Shown: positions 1 through 7,900 of the stretch, in pieces | How the letters are laid out: the number at the start of each line of letters is the position of its first letter | Numbering within the stretch: position 1 is the stretch's first letter | Source: Thermoplasmata archaeon | GTDB taxonomy: Archaea > Thermoplasmatota > Thermoplasmata > Lutacidiplasmatales > UBA184 | Reading direction: 5' to 3' | Length of the DNA stretch: 40,996 nt | Assembly (NCBI GenBank): GCA_030040625.1 | Contig: JASHTI010000159.1 | Coordinates: 1 to 40,996, forward strand | Notes under the pieces: generated by a model | What the model saw: only the letters and a program-made list of their open reading frames with translations | Database searches by the model: none | Told to the model about the DNA's origin: nothing | Position numbers and translations under genes: made by a program

Positions 1-77
1 GCGGGTGAACGCCCGGCTCGCCCACCGGCCGGAGTTGCGCTACCCGCTGATGTGGGTCGAGGCCGCCGGCCGCGACG
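1..77. other. Left edge, no supportable gene
   Basis: The plus strand is open here in one frame, reading into the citrate synthase gene on the other strand and stopping near 223. The first 25 or so residues (ending PLMWVEAAGRDA) could be the tail of a plus-strand protein entering from the left, but the rest is arginine- and serine-rich antisense sequence. No ATG on the minus strand was found in this stretch, so no minus-strand start is visible either. Confidence 0.3.
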
Positions 78-1208
78 CTACTTCCGGTCCCCGATCGGGG
101 TCCAGGAGAGGTCGGTCGGCCCGACGTACTGCGAGCGGGGCCGGATCAGGCGGAGGTCGTCGTACTCCTCGAGCACGTGGGCCGTCCAGCCGACGACCCG
201 GCTCGCGGCGAAGACCGGGGTGAACAGGTCCCGCGGGATGCCGATCAGCGCGTAGACCGAGCCCGAGTACAGATCGATGTTCGGATAGAGCCCCTTCTCG
301 CGGTGCACCACCTCGACGACCCGCTGAAGGAGCCGGTAGTAGCGCAGGTCCCCTTTCGACTCGCCGATCTTCCGGGACCACTCGCGCAGGATCGTCGCCC
401 GCGGGTCCTCGACCTTGTAGACGCGGTGCCCGAACCCCATGATCCGCTCGTGGCGCGCCAGCTTGCCGCGGACGACCTCGTCGGCCCGCTCCAGCTCGCC
501 GATCTCGTCCAGGAGATCGAGGACGCGCTCGTTCGCCCCGCCGTGCAGCGGCCCCTTGAGAGCGCCGACGGCGCTCGTCACGGCGCTGTAGAGGTCGCTG
601 AGCGTCGAGGCCGTGACGCGCGCGGCGAAGGTCGAGGCGTTGAGGTCGTGGTCGGCGTGCAGGATGAGGGCGACATCGATCGCGCGCGCCTCCAGCTCGC
701 TCGGCGCCCGGTCGAGGAGGGCGTAGGCAAGGTAGGCGGCGTGCGAAAGCTCCGGGCGCGCTTCCAGCGGCGGCAGATGCGCCCGTCGTCGGTGGTAGGT
801 CCCCAGGATCGTGGGGAGCGCCGCGGTCAACCGCTGGGCGCCGCCGATCGAGCTCGGCCCGGGGCTCGTCTCCCCCGGCTCGAAGACGGCGAGCGCGCTC
901 ACCGCGGTCCGGAGGACGTCCATCGGGGGTGCGTCGGCCGGTAGCGCGTCGAGCTGGCGGGCCAGCTCCGGAGGGATCGTGCGCAGCGACGCGAGCCGCC
1001 CCCGCAGCTCAGCGAGCTGCGAAGCGGTCGGCAGGCGCCCGTACCACAGCAGGTAGGCGACCTCCTCGAACGTCGCGTGGGCCGCGAGCTCGCGGATGTC
1101 GTAGCCCCGGTAGATCAGCCGGCCCTCTTTTCCGTCGATGAAGCAGATCCGCGACTCCAGCGCGACGACGTCCTCCAGGCCCCGCTGGACCTCGCTCCCC
1201 TGCGCCAT
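78..1208 (-). CDS. gltA: Citrate synthase
   Basis: Citrate synthase, 376 residues, condenses oxaloacetate with acetyl-CoA in the cytoplasm. The sequence shows the family active-site set: His222 in LHGGANE, His261 in GFGHRVYK and Asp312 in YPNIDLYSG, plus the N-terminal GLEDV and IYRGYDI motifs of the short archaeal/Gram-positive type. The length matches the compact archaeal enzymes of about 380 residues. The close paralogue 2-methylcitrate synthase shares these residues, so the acyl-CoA preference cannot be decided from sequence alone. The gene starts 26 nt after the MFS transporter gene upstream on the same strand; no TATA box is visible in that gap, so the two are probably cotranscribed from the promoter near 2650. 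The N-terminus lacks any export signal. Start is an ATG and no in-frame alternative looks better. Confidence 0.93.
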   Translation of the reverse strand: MAQGSEVQRGLEDVVALESRICFIDGKEGRLIYRGYDIRELAAHATFEEVAYLLWYGRLPTASQLAELRGRLASLRTIPPELARQLDALPADAPPMDVLRTAVSALAVFEPGETSPGPSSIGGAQRLTAALPTILGTYHRRRAHLPPLEARPELSHAAYLAYALLDRAPSELEARAIDVALILHADHDLNASTFAARVTASTLSDLYSAVTSAVGALKGPLHGGANERVLDLLDEIGELERADEVVRGKLARHERIMGFGHRVYKVEDPRATILREWSRKIGESKGDLRYYRLLQRVVEVVHREKGLYPNIDLYSGSVYALIGIPRDLFTPVFAASRVVGWTAHVLEEYDDLRLIRPRSQYVGPTDLSWTPIGDRK

Positions 1209-1234
1209 CGACCCGTCCGTGCGGGGCGGGGAGC

Positions 1235-2620
1235 CTACGTCGCCCTAATGGGGTTTGCCGGGCCGTCGGGCCTCGGGGGCGCCTCGAGCCGCTCGGAGGC
1301 CCGGCGTCGGCCGTAGGCGACGCTCGCCGCCGTCCACAACGGCACCGAAGCGAGGAGGATGCCGGCCGCCACCAGGAAGACGAGTCGGAACGAGCCGAAG
1401 AGGGCGAGCACGCCCGAGAGGCCGGCCCCGAGCACGGCGGCGGCCCCGCCGAGCGCGCTGTTCACACCGAGCAGACGGCCCGGGTCCCGGCGCTCGATCC
1501 CGCGGAACAGCATCAGACTGCTCGCGGTCGTGTAGACGGCGATGGCGCCCCCGAGGAGCGCGTAGACGAGGACGTTCGCCGCGAGCAGCCCGCGGTCGGT
1601 GATCGCGACGAACGTGAAGCCCGCGGTGGCGAGGTAGCCGAGGCAGCGGACGTACGTCGCCCGCCCGACGAGGCGGTCGGCGCCGAGCCGATTCGCGAGA
1701 CCGCCGGTCGTCGGGAAGACGAGCGTCTGGACGAAGTTGTTCGCGAGGTTGACGAGGAAGATCGCGGAGGTCGCGAGGCCGGCCGCGTACAGGTAGGGGA
1801 TGTAGGAGATGTTGAACAGGTTCGAGGAGAGGTTGAAGAGGAACGTCGCGACGAGCACGAGCGGCAGCTCGTGGTGCAGCTCCTCGGCGGCCCAGGCCCG
1901 CAGGCGGGCCAGCGGGTGCGGCCGCCAGGCGGGGCGGAGCGGGAAGAAGGGGATCGGGTTCCGCAGACCGATGTGCGGACGCAGTCGGGAGAAGCGCCCG
2001 GCCGGATGCTGGGCGACGTTCGCGGTCGTGAGGCGTTGCGCCGCCTCGGAGATGCCGAACCAGAGCGCGACGGCGCTGATCGCCGCCAGCACCGCGAGCA
2101 CGAGGAGCAGCGAGCGGAGCGCGTCGTTCGACGCGGTCCAGAAGAAGCCCAGCACCAGGCCGAGCAGCGAGCCGAGCATCGCCATCTCCTGGAACGAGGC
2201 GTAGGCCGTCGCCCGTTCCGCCTCCCCGAACTTCTCGAGGATCAGCAGGTTCGACGCGCTCACCCCGGCCGGGGAGACCGCGCCGAGGATCGCATACAGC
2301 CCGTAGAGGGTGGCGACCGAGCGGACGTCCGCCAGCACGGCGTAGAGGACGGCGTAGCCCGCGTAGCTGATCGCCAGGAACAACCGGCGGTGGGGAAAGC
2401 GGTCCGAGAGGTGGCCCCAGAGGACCGACGAGAGGATCACGGCGGTGTTGAACAGCGTCGCTGCAACGGCGACCTGGGCCCAGCTGCCGTGCAGCGGGAT
2501 CAGGATCAGCAGCGGGAGCACCACGCCGAAACCGGCGGTCGCCGCGTTGATCGGCGCGAAGGCGAGCAGCCACGGGCGGGCGACGAGCCGGCCCGACCAG
2601 GTGCGCAGCGCCTCGGCCAT
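1235..2620 (-). CDS. MFS transporter
   Basis: Integral membrane carrier of the major facilitator superfamily, 461 residues, with about twelve hydrophobic segments separated by a polar central loop (around residues 195-245), the usual 6+6 arrangement. The loop after the second segment reads GHLSDRFPHRRLF, matching the MFS motif A pattern (G-x-x-x-D-R-x-x-R-R). The substrate cannot be deduced; drug or metabolite export are both possible. It is the promoter-proximal gene of a probable two-gene unit with citrate synthase downstream. The ATG at 2620 lies about 30 nt after a minus-strand TATA-like sequence near 2651. A second ATG 13 nt upstream is in another frame and opens only an arginine-rich antisense-type reading, so 2620 is preferred. 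The C-terminal tail is proline- and arginine-rich and likely cytoplasmic. Confidence 0.85.
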   Translation of the reverse strand: MAEALRTWSGRLVARPWLLAFAPINAATAGFGVVLPLLILIPLHGSWAQVAVAATLFNTAVILSSVLWGHLSDRFPHRRLFLAISYAGYAVLYAVLADVRSVATLYGLYAILGAVSPAGVSASNLLILEKFGEAERATAYASFQEMAMLGSLLGLVLGFFWTASNDALRSLLLVLAVLAAISAVALWFGISEAAQRLTTANVAQHPAGRFSRLRPHIGLRNPIPFFPLRPAWRPHPLARLRAWAAEELHHELPLVLVATFLFNLSSNLFNISYIPYLYAAGLATSAIFLVNLANNFVQTLVFPTTGGLANRLGADRLVGRATYVRCLGYLATAGFTFVAITDRGLLAANVLVYALLGGAIAVYTTASSLMLFRGIERRDPGRLLGVNSALGGAAAVLGAGLSGVLALFGSFRLVFLVAAGILLASVPLWTAASVAYGRRRASERLEAPPRPDGPANPIRAT

Positions 2621-2647
2621 CGCGGGGCCGCATCGTGCGGACCCCGT

Positions 2648-2655
2648 CTTAATTC
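2648..2655 (-). promoter_or_regulatory. TATA-like box for the MFS-citrate synthase unit
   Basis: On the minus strand the sequence GAATTAAG stands out as the only AT-rich run in the region and is centred about 30 nt before the ATG at 2620. This fits an archaeal TATA box giving a nearly leaderless transcript. Inferred from position and composition only. Confidence 0.5.
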
Positions 2656-2719
2656 CAAGCGCGGAGGCGCGGGCCGGGAACGGGCCGCTTTTCTCTCGGC
2701 GGAGACCGCCTTCTCGACA

Positions 2720-2730
2720 CGCTTATTAGG
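2720..2730 (+). promoter_or_regulatory. TATA-like box for the RAM-domain gene
   Basis: The run GCTTATTAGG resembles other candidate boxes in this window (for example TGATTAGG near 21480 and CTTGATAG near 12280). Transcription would begin around 2750, leaving about 20 nt of leader before the TTG start at 2772; GGGGTG at 2757-2762 could act as a weak ribosome binding site. Confidence 0.45.
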
Positions 2731-2771
2731 CGACCGACTTCTCGCGCCCTCGGCTTAGGGGTGCGTCGCGC

Positions 2772-3005
2772 TTGGCGATCGGCTTCGTCCTGATCAGTAC
2801 GGCGCCGGCCAAAGAGCACGAGGTCTACACCGAGCTGCTCCGGGTCAAGGGGATCGTGGAGCTGCACCCGCTCTTCGGCGAGTACGACCTCATCGCGAAG
2901 GTGGAGGCGGAGGACTTCAACGCCCTCGGCCAGCTGGTCGTCGACAAGATCCGCTCCGTCGCGGGCGTGATTGACACGAAGACACTCACGGGCATCAAGT
3001 TCTGA
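2772..3005 (+). CDS. Stand-alone Lrp/AsnC ligand-binding (RAM) domain protein
   Basis: A 77-residue protein made of a single RAM/AsnC_trans_reg effector domain with no helix-turn-helix. The pattern runs FVLIST...EHEVYTELLRVKGIVELHPLFGEYDLIAKVEA, then VVDKIRSVAGVIDTKTLTG, which is the typical beta-alpha-beta-beta-alpha-beta arrangement. In Lrp relatives this domain binds amino acids and forms dimers to octamers; single-domain versions are common in archaea and may sense amino acids or modulate full-length Lrp proteins. Translation appears to start at TTG 2772 because no in-frame ATG or GTG precedes the conserved first strand. It heads a plus-strand run: 21 nt separate it from the next membrane protein gene. 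Its direct partner is not visible in this window. Confidence 0.85.
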   Translation: MAIGFVLISTAPAKEHEVYTELLRVKGIVELHPLFGEYDLIAKVEAEDFNALGQLVVDKIRSVAGVIDTKTLTGIKF

Positions 3006-3026
3006 GGGATCTGAGGAACCAACGGT

Positions 3027-3362
3027 ATGATGGATGTGGCGATGTGGGGCACCGCGGTGAGCATCGGCGGCTGGCAGTTCCTGGAGATCTTCCTCCTGGT
3101 CTTTGCGCTGTTCTTGATCCTCGCGGGGATCTTCACGGCGTACTTCGGGAGCGGCAAGAGCCGGACCGTCGGCGTCGGCCTCCTCGCCGCCGGGGTCGTG
3201 ATCGGCCTGCTGGCCGGATTCGCCTACCACGACGGCTGGTTCGGGGGCCACAAGGGGTTCCTGGGCGCGCTGATCTGGGAAGCGTTCCTCATCATCGTCG
3301 CCGCCGTCATCGGCGCTCTGGTCGCGGTCGGGATCTTCCTCGTCGCGATCATGAAGTCGTAG
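3027..3362 (+). CDS. Small membrane protein, three predicted TM segments
   Basis: A 111-residue hydrophobic protein with three likely membrane segments at roughly residues 17-40, 48-66 and 79-108, linked by short polar turns (GSGKSR and HDGWFGGHKG). I do not recognise the family. The gene begins 21 nt after the RAM-domain gene with a purine-rich GAGGA about 10 nt before the ATG, and the SAM hydrolase gene follows 16 nt after its stop, so it is probably translated from a polycistronic message. Nothing in the sequence indicates substrate or catalysis: no conserved charged residues lie inside the segments and no metal-binding motif is present. The ATG doublet at the start makes either methionine possible. 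Confidence 0.7.
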   Translation: MMDVAMWGTAVSIGGWQFLEIFLLVFALFLILAGIFTAYFGSGKSRTVGVGLLAAGVVIGLLAGFAYHDGWFGGHKGFLGALIWEAFLIIVAAVIGALVAVGIFLVAIMKS

Positions 3363-3378
3363 GCCCGACGGGCGCAAC

Positions 3379-4221
3379 GTGACGGCCGCCGGCCGTCGTC
3401 CTCGGAGGCCCCGGCTGGTCACCCTCGCGACCGACCTCGGGACGGCGTACGCCGCCCAGATGAAGGCCGTCCTGCTCGCGGCCCTGCCTCCGGATCGGAT
3501 CGTCGACCTGACCCACGAGCTCCGGCCCCACGACATCGCCGAAGCGGCGTTCGTCCTCCGTGAGATCCACACCCGGCTGCCGCCGGGCGCGGTCCACGTC
3601 GTGGTCGTCGACCCCGGGGTCGGCGGCCGGCGCCGGCCGATCGCCATCGCCTGCGGCGACGGCTCGGCGCTCGTGGGACCGGACAACGGCGTCCTCGCGC
3701 CGCTGGCGACCCTCCACGGCGGCGGGCGCGCCTACACGATCACGAACGTCCGGCCGGGCGCCGAGCGGGTCGGCACGACGTTCGACGGGCGCGACGTCTT
3801 CGCGCCCGCCGCGGCGCAGCTCGCCCTCGGTCGGCCCGCCCGGGAGCTCGGACCGCGCCAGGAGCCGGCTCCCCTGCCGGTCCCGGGGCCGCACCGGGAG
3901 GCCGATGGGGCCCGCGGGGCGGTGGCGCACGTCGACCGATTCGGCAACCTCGTGACGAACGTGCCGACGGCGTGGCTCCCGACCGGCCGCTCGACGGTCA
4001 AGGTCGGCCTCGGGGGGCGGACGCAGCGCCTTCCGGTGCACCGCAGCTACGAGGCGGCCGGCGGCGGGACGCGTTTCGTCCTCGGCTCGAGTTTCGGCAC
4101 GCTCGAGGTGGCGGTCGCCGAGGGGCGGGCGAGCGACCGCGGGGCGGTCCGGGCCGGTACGCCGGTCCGGTTCGGCTGGGAAGCCCGTCGGTCCGGGCCG
4201 CCGCGCCGAAAGCGTAAGTAG
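3379..4221 (+). CDS. SAM hydrolase (DUF62, SAM hydroxide adenosyltransferase family)
   Basis: A 280-residue member of the DUF62 family, related to fluorinase and chlorinase, whose archaeal members hydrolyse S-adenosylmethionine to adenosine and methionine. Diagnostic motifs are ATDLGT (residues 17-22), DPGVGGRR (78-85), GPDNGVL, GRDVFAPAAA and DRFGNLVTN near the C-terminal domain. From memory, the catalytic triad is Asp and Arg of the DPGVGxxR motif plus His in a TFHGRD motif. Here Asp78 and Arg85 are present but the third motif reads TFDGRD, with Asp136 in the His position. The enzyme may use a changed mechanism or have lost activity. The start is GTG at 3379, 16 nt after the preceding gene; the first 12 residues are basic and poorly conserved. 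The C-terminus is Lys/Arg-rich. Family assignment is firm, activity is not. Confidence 0.85.
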   Translation: MTAAGRRPRRPRLVTLATDLGTAYAAQMKAVLLAALPPDRIVDLTHELRPHDIAEAAFVLREIHTRLPPGAVHVVVVDPGVGGRRRPIAIACGDGSALVGPDNGVLAPLATLHGGGRAYTITNVRPGAERVGTTFDGRDVFAPAAAQLALGRPARELGPRQEPAPLPVPGPHREADGARGAVAHVDRFGNLVTNVPTAWLPTGRSTVKVGLGGRTQRLPVHRSYEAAGGGTRFVLGSSFGTLEVAVAEGRASDRGAVRAGTPVRFGWEARRSGPPRRKRK

Positions 4222-4266
4222 CGAACGTCCTAGGAGTGGACGGGAACTCGCACGCTCGGACGCTCG

Positions 4267-5418
4267 ATGCCGACGAAGCGCGACTACTACGAGGTGCTGG
4301 GCGTCGCGAAGGGCGCCTCGCCGGACGAGATCAAGTCGGCGTACCGCAAGCTCGCCCGTCAGTACCACCCGGACGTCTCGAAGGAGAACCCGAAGGTCGC
4401 CGAGGAGAAGTTCAAGGAGCTCTCCGAGGCCTACGAGGTCCTGGTCGACCCGGCCAAGCGCAGCCGCTACGACCAGCTCGGCTTCTCGGGCGTCGAGTCG
4501 GAGTTCGGCCCCGGCGGGTTCACCTGGCAGAACTTCACGCACGTCGGCGACCTCGAGGACCTCTTCGGCGCCTCGCCGCTCTTCCAGCAGTTGTTCACCG
4601 GTTTCGGCCTGCCGTTCGGCGGGGTCGCCAGCCGCGAGCGCGGCCGCGGGGCGGACGTCGAGATGACGCTGCGCCTGTCCGTGGCGGCGGCGATCCACGG
4701 CGCCCACCCGACGCTCGAGGTCCCCCGGGCGCGGCCGTGCCCGGACTGCCGGGGGACCGGCGCCAAGGGCGGCACCGCCCTCGAGGTCTGCCCGGAGTGC
4801 GGCGGCCAGGGCCAGGTCCGCCGCGTGCAGAACCGCGGCTACACGCAGCTGATCACGATCGGGGAGTGCCCGCGCTGCCACGGGAGCGGCCGTCGCATCC
4901 TGGAGCGATGCCCGAACTGCCGGGGCAGCGGCACGATCACCAACGTCGAGAAGATCGAGCTCGACGTGCCGGCGGGCATCGAGGACGGCGCCGTGCTCCG
5001 GGTCCCCGGGCACGGGAAGGCCGGCCGCCCGGGCGGGCGCGCCGGAGACCTCTACGTCCAGGTCCTGCTCGAGTCGTCGACGCCGTTCCGGCGCGTCGGC
5101 CAGGACGCCTTCGCCGAGACGACGGTCCCGCTGGCGACGGCCCTTCTCGGTGGCTCCGTCACCGTGCCGACGCTCGACGGCAAGGCGGACCTTCAGATCC
5201 CCGCCGGGACCCAGCCCGAGACGCAGTTCCGTCTGCGGGGCCACGGCTTCCCGCGGCTGCGGGGCAGCAGCCGCGGGGACCTCATCGTCACGGCGCACGT
5301 CGAGATCCCTCGCGCGCTCTCCGGCAAGGACCGGGAACGGCTGCGGGAGGCGCTCGGCGCGGGCGCGGGGCCGGCCGAGGGCCGTCGTGATTCGTTCTTC
5401 CGACGGCGAGCGTCGTGA
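4267..5418 (+). CDS. dnaJ: Chaperone DnaJ (type I Hsp40)
   Basis: DnaJ cochaperone, 383 residues, stimulates the ATPase of DnaK and delivers unfolded clients. The J domain (residues 5-70) has the HPD motif at 34-36. It is followed by a glycine/phenylalanine-containing linker (72-122), a zinc-binding domain with four CxxCxGxG repeats (CPDCRGTG, CPECGGQG, CPRCHGSG, CPNCRGSG, about 158-222), and the C-terminal substrate-binding domain. All eight zinc cysteines are intact. The linker has less glycine than in bacterial DnaJ. dnaK and grpE are not in this window, although in archaea they are often adjacent. A 45-nt gap separates it from the SAM hydrolase gene; the stop codon overlaps the GTG of the following methyltransferase gene by 4 nt, indicating translational coupling. 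Confidence 0.95.
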   Translation: MPTKRDYYEVLGVAKGASPDEIKSAYRKLARQYHPDVSKENPKVAEEKFKELSEAYEVLVDPAKRSRYDQLGFSGVESEFGPGGFTWQNFTHVGDLEDLFGASPLFQQLFTGFGLPFGGVASRERGRGADVEMTLRLSVAAAIHGAHPTLEVPRARPCPDCRGTGAKGGTALEVCPECGGQGQVRRVQNRGYTQLITIGECPRCHGSGRRILERCPNCRGSGTITNVEKIELDVPAGIEDGAVLRVPGHGKAGRPGGRAGDLYVQVLLESSTPFRRVGQDAFAETTVPLATALLGGSVTVPTLDGKADLQIPAGTQPETQFRLRGHGFPRLRGSSRGDLIVTAHVEIPRALSGKDRERLREALGAGAGPAEGRRDSFFRRRAS

Positions 5419-6104
5419 CGCCGGCCCGCGCGTCGGGCGAGCAGTACTTCGCCGCCCGGCCGCACGCCCGACCCCGGCGTCGTGAGCTGCGCTTCCTCTA
5501 CCGCGGGGAGCTCCTCTCGTTCGTCGTCGATACCGGCGTCTTCGCCTCGCACGGGCTCGACCCCGGGACGGCCTTGCTCATCGAGAACCTCGCGCCCGCC
5601 CGGGACGCTCGGGTCCTCGACCTCGGCTGCGGCTGGGGGGCCGTCGGGGTCGCCGCGGCGCGCAGCGCGCCGGACGGCCAGGTGCTGCTCACCGACGTCA
5701 ACCACCGCGCGGCCCGGCTCGCCGGGGAGAACCTCGCCCGGAACCGAGCGGCGAACGGAACGGTCCGGATCGGCCCGCTCTTCGAGCCGGTCGGCGACGA
5801 GCGGTTCGATCTGATCGCGAGCAACCCGCCCTACCACGCCGGCCGTCCGTTCATCCTTCGGCTCCTCGCCGAGGCCCCGGCGCACCTTCGGCCGGGCGGC
5901 CGACTCCTTCTCGTCGGCAAGGGCAGCCAGGGGATCCGGTTCTACCAGGAGTGGCTCGCCGCGCACTGGGCGCCCGAAGTGCGGGTCCTGGCCCGGGCGT
6001 CGGGGTACCGGGTCCTCGAGGCGGCGCTCGCCGCCGAAGGGGTTAAGAACCGAAGGTCGCTCGGCCGCCGCCCCCGAAGCCGTGCGGGGACGCCCGGGGC
6101 GTAG
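5415..6104 (+). CDS. RsmC-like class I SAM methyltransferase
   Basis: A 229-residue Rossmann-fold methyltransferase of the 'methyltransferase small domain' (MTS) group. Motif I is LDLGCGWGAVG (about residues 73-83), an acidic residue ends the next strand (LLTDVN), and motif IV is SNPPYHAG, typical of enzymes that methylate exocyclic amines of bases such as RsmC guanine-N2 methyltransferase. Substrate is therefore likely RNA, but the exact nucleotide is unknown. The single-domain length resembles archaeal relatives rather than the double-domain bacterial RsmC. The GTG start overlaps the dnaJ stop by 4 nt. The last 25 residues are basic and poorly conserved; a TATA-like GGTTAAGAACC at about 6041-6051 lies inside this part of the gene and could serve the downstream ribosomal cluster. 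Confidence 0.85.
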   Translation: MTPARASGEQYFAARPHARPRRRELRFLYRGELLSFVVDTGVFASHGLDPGTALLIENLAPARDARVLDLGCGWGAVGVAAARSAPDGQVLLTDVNHRAARLAGENLARNRAANGTVRIGPLFEPVGDERFDLIASNPPYHAGRPFILRLLAEAPAHLRPGGRLLLVGKGSQGIRFYQEWLAAHWAPEVRVLARASGYRVLEAALAAEGVKNRRSLGRRPRSRAGTPGA

Positions 6105-6148
6105 GCCTCCGGCGCTCCCGGCGACGTCGGAGCATCACGCGCACCGAG

Positions 6149-6910
6149 GTGAGTCGAACGCCGAAGGAAGCCAAGGAGCCGGCGAAGGAGGAACCCGCCG
6201 CGAGCGGGCCCGCCGCCGGTACCGAGGCCGCGACGGAGAAGGGAGGGCGTCGCGAGCGCGGAGCGAAGGGCAAGGAGGCCAAGGACGGGAAGGACTCCAA
6301 GGAGACGAAGGAAGGGAAGGGGAAGTCCAAGGGACCCCCGACCGGCAAGGCCCCCAAGTTCGTCCCCACCAACCCGAACTTCCGCTACATCGTCCGTGTC
6401 GCCGACACCGACCTGGACGGCACGCGATCGACGGCGCTCGCGCTGACGCGGGTGCGCGGGGTCGGGCTCCGCCTCGCCGAGGCGACCTGCCGTCTGGCGC
6501 AGGTCGACCCGCACGCGATGATCGGCGACCTCGCCGAACCGGTCGTGGAGGGGCTCGAGACGGCCCTGCAGAGCCTCCCGAAGCAGCTCCCGCCGTGGAT
6601 GATCAACCATCCGACCGAGCCGATCCTGGGCGAGTCGCCCCACCTTCTCGGCGCCGAGCTGGAGACGCGCCGGCGCGACGACGTGAACGTGATGAAGATG
6701 ATCCGGAGCTACCGGGGCGTCCGCCACGAGCGGGGCCAGAAGGTCCGTGGGCAGCGGACCCGCTCGAACGGCCGGACCGGCATGGCGGCCGGGGTGCTGA
6801 AGAAGGCCGCGAAGGAAGCGGCGGCGGCCGCCGGCAAGGAGTCGGCGCCGGCCGCCGCGGCCACGCCCGCTCCGGCGGCGGCCGCGCCGGCGGCGGAGAA
6901 GAAGGCGTAG
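6149..6910 (+). CDS. rps13: Ribosomal protein uS13 with long extensions
   Basis: Small-subunit head protein uS13, 253 residues. The conserved core runs from about residue 74 (NPNFRYIVRVADTDLDG) to about 213 and includes the helix-two-turns-helix region (RVRGVGLRLAEATCR) and the universal tail motif GQKVRGQRTRSNGRTG. The first 73 residues are a lysine/glutamate/glycine-rich tract, and the last 40 are an alanine/proline-rich tail ending EKKA. Archaeal uS13 is usually about 150-170 residues, so roughly 100 residues are lineage-specific additions. The GTG at 6149 is chosen because it opens the reading frame; a shorter product is conceivable, but there is no Met or Val start just before the core. 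It leads the rps13-rps4-rps11-rpoD cluster; no TATA box was seen immediately upstream. Confidence 0.92.
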   Translation: MSRTPKEAKEPAKEEPAASGPAAGTEAATEKGGRRERGAKGKEAKDGKDSKETKEGKGKSKGPPTGKAPKFVPTNPNFRYIVRVADTDLDGTRSTALALTRVRGVGLRLAEATCRLAQVDPHAMIGDLAEPVVEGLETALQSLPKQLPPWMINHPTEPILGESPHLLGAELETRRRDDVNVMKMIRSYRGVRHERGQKVRGQRTRSNGRTGMAAGVLKKAAKEAAAAAGKESAPAAAATPAPAAAAPAAEKKA

Positions 6911-6920
6911 GCGGGCGACG

Positions 6921-7514
6921 ATGGGCGATCCGAAGTTCCTGCGCCGTCGCTACGACACGCCGAAGCATCCGTGGGAGGGCCCCCGGATGGAGGAGGAGCG
7001 CAAGCTCCTCGAGCGCTACGGCCTGAAGAACAAGCGCGAGCTCTGGAAGGCCCAGTCGGTCCTCCGGGGGTTCCGTCGCCAGGCCCGCGAGCTGCAGGCT
7101 CGCCTCCGGGCCGGGGTGCCGCAGGCCAAGCGCGAGACGAACCAGTTGCTGGGCCGCCTGTCCCGCCTCGGGATCCTGAGCGCCGGCACGCCGACGCTCG
7201 ACGACGTGCTCGCCCTTTCCACGGAGGATATCCTGCGCCGGCGCCTGGAGTGGATCGTCTTCTCCAAGGGCCTCGCCCCCACCCCGTGGAGCGCCCGCCA
7301 GTGGATCGTGCACGGCCACCTTTCGGTCGGCGAGCACCGCGTCCGCCGGCCGGGGACCCTGCTCCCGTCGGCCGAGGAGGCGCGGCTCGGCTACACCGTC
7401 TCGAGCCCGCTCGCGGACGAGGGGCACGCGGTGCGCACGGCGCTCCGTGAGCGCCTGGAACGCCGCGGTGGCGCGCCTCCGCCGCCCCCGCCGGCGGAGG
7501 GGGTGCCGTCGTGA
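6921..7514 (+). CDS. rps4: Ribosomal protein uS4
   Basis: Small-subunit assembly protein uS4, 197 residues, binds 16S rRNA early in 30S assembly. It begins GDPKFLRRRYDTPKHPWEG, a typical archaeal uS4 N-terminus, and carries the S4 RNA-binding domain around residues 105-165 (RRRLEWIVFSKGLAPTPW, ARQWIVHGHLSVGEHRV). The C-terminal tail is proline-rich (GGAPPPPPPAEG), an addition of about 20 residues. The gene starts 10 nt after rps13 and its stop overlaps the GTG of rps11 by 4 nt, so the cluster is coupled. The gene order rps13-rps4-rps11-rpoD is the classic archaeal alpha-operon arrangement. Confidence 0.96.
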   Translation: MGDPKFLRRRYDTPKHPWEGPRMEEERKLLERYGLKNKRELWKAQSVLRGFRRQARELQARLRAGVPQAKRETNQLLGRLSRLGILSAGTPTLDDVLALSTEDILRRRLEWIVFSKGLAPTPWSARQWIVHGHLSVGEHRVRRPGTLLPSAEEARLGYTVSSPLADEGHAVRTALRERLERRGGAPPPPPPAEGVPS

Positions 7515-7894
7515 CGAAGGTCGGGATCGCGCACATCTTCGCGAGCTACAACAACATTCACATCACCGTCACCGACATCACCGGCGCGGAGACGCTCGCC
7601 AAGGCGACCGGCGGGATGGTCGTCAAGGCGGCCCGGGACGAGTCGAGCCCGTACGCCGCGATGAAGGCGGCGGACCAGATCGCCGCGGTCCTGAAGGAGA
7701 AGGGCTACGAGACGCTCCACGTGCGGGTCCGCGCGCCCGGCGGCAACCGCTCGCGCTCTCCCGGTCCCGGCGCCCAGGCGGCGATCCGGGCGCTGGCGCG
7801 CGCCGGCGTCAAGATCCAGCGCATCGAGGACGTCACCCCGGTGCCGCACGACGGAACGAAGCCCAAGGGCGGCCGCCGCGGCCGCCGGATGTAG
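7511..7894 (+). CDS. rps11: Ribosomal protein uS11
   Basis: Small-subunit platform protein uS11, 127 residues, lines the mRNA exit channel and contacts 16S rRNA. The sequence matches the family along its full length, with IAHIFASYNNIHITVTDITG near the start, the central SSPYAAMKAADQIA helix, the RVRAPGGNRSRSPGPGAQAA loop and the basic C-terminus GGRRGRRM. Translation uses a GTG that overlaps the rps4 stop codon (GTGA). The length is normal and, unlike uS13 and uS4 here, it has no added tail. The next gene, rpoD, starts 6 nt after its stop. Confidence 0.97.
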   Translation: MTKVGIAHIFASYNNIHITVTDITGAETLAKATGGMVVKAARDESSPYAAMKAADQIAAVLKEKGYETLHVRVRAPGGNRSRSPGPGAQAAIRALARAGVKIQRIEDVTPVPHDGTKPKGGRRGRRM

Positions 7895-7900
7895 GGAGCG

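Noticed and set aside
5..223. Plus-strand open frame at the left edge
   Set aside because: After about 25 residues it is antisense to citrate synthase and has Arg/Ser/Gly-rich low-complexity content; a real upstream gene tail cannot be excluded but is not supported.
4236..5390. Long frame overlapping dnaJ, and similar long open frames opposite other genes
   Set aside because: In GC-rich DNA long open frames opposite or beside genes are common; their products are Arg/Pro/Ala-rich with no family signature, while the overlapping frame encodes clear DnaJ.
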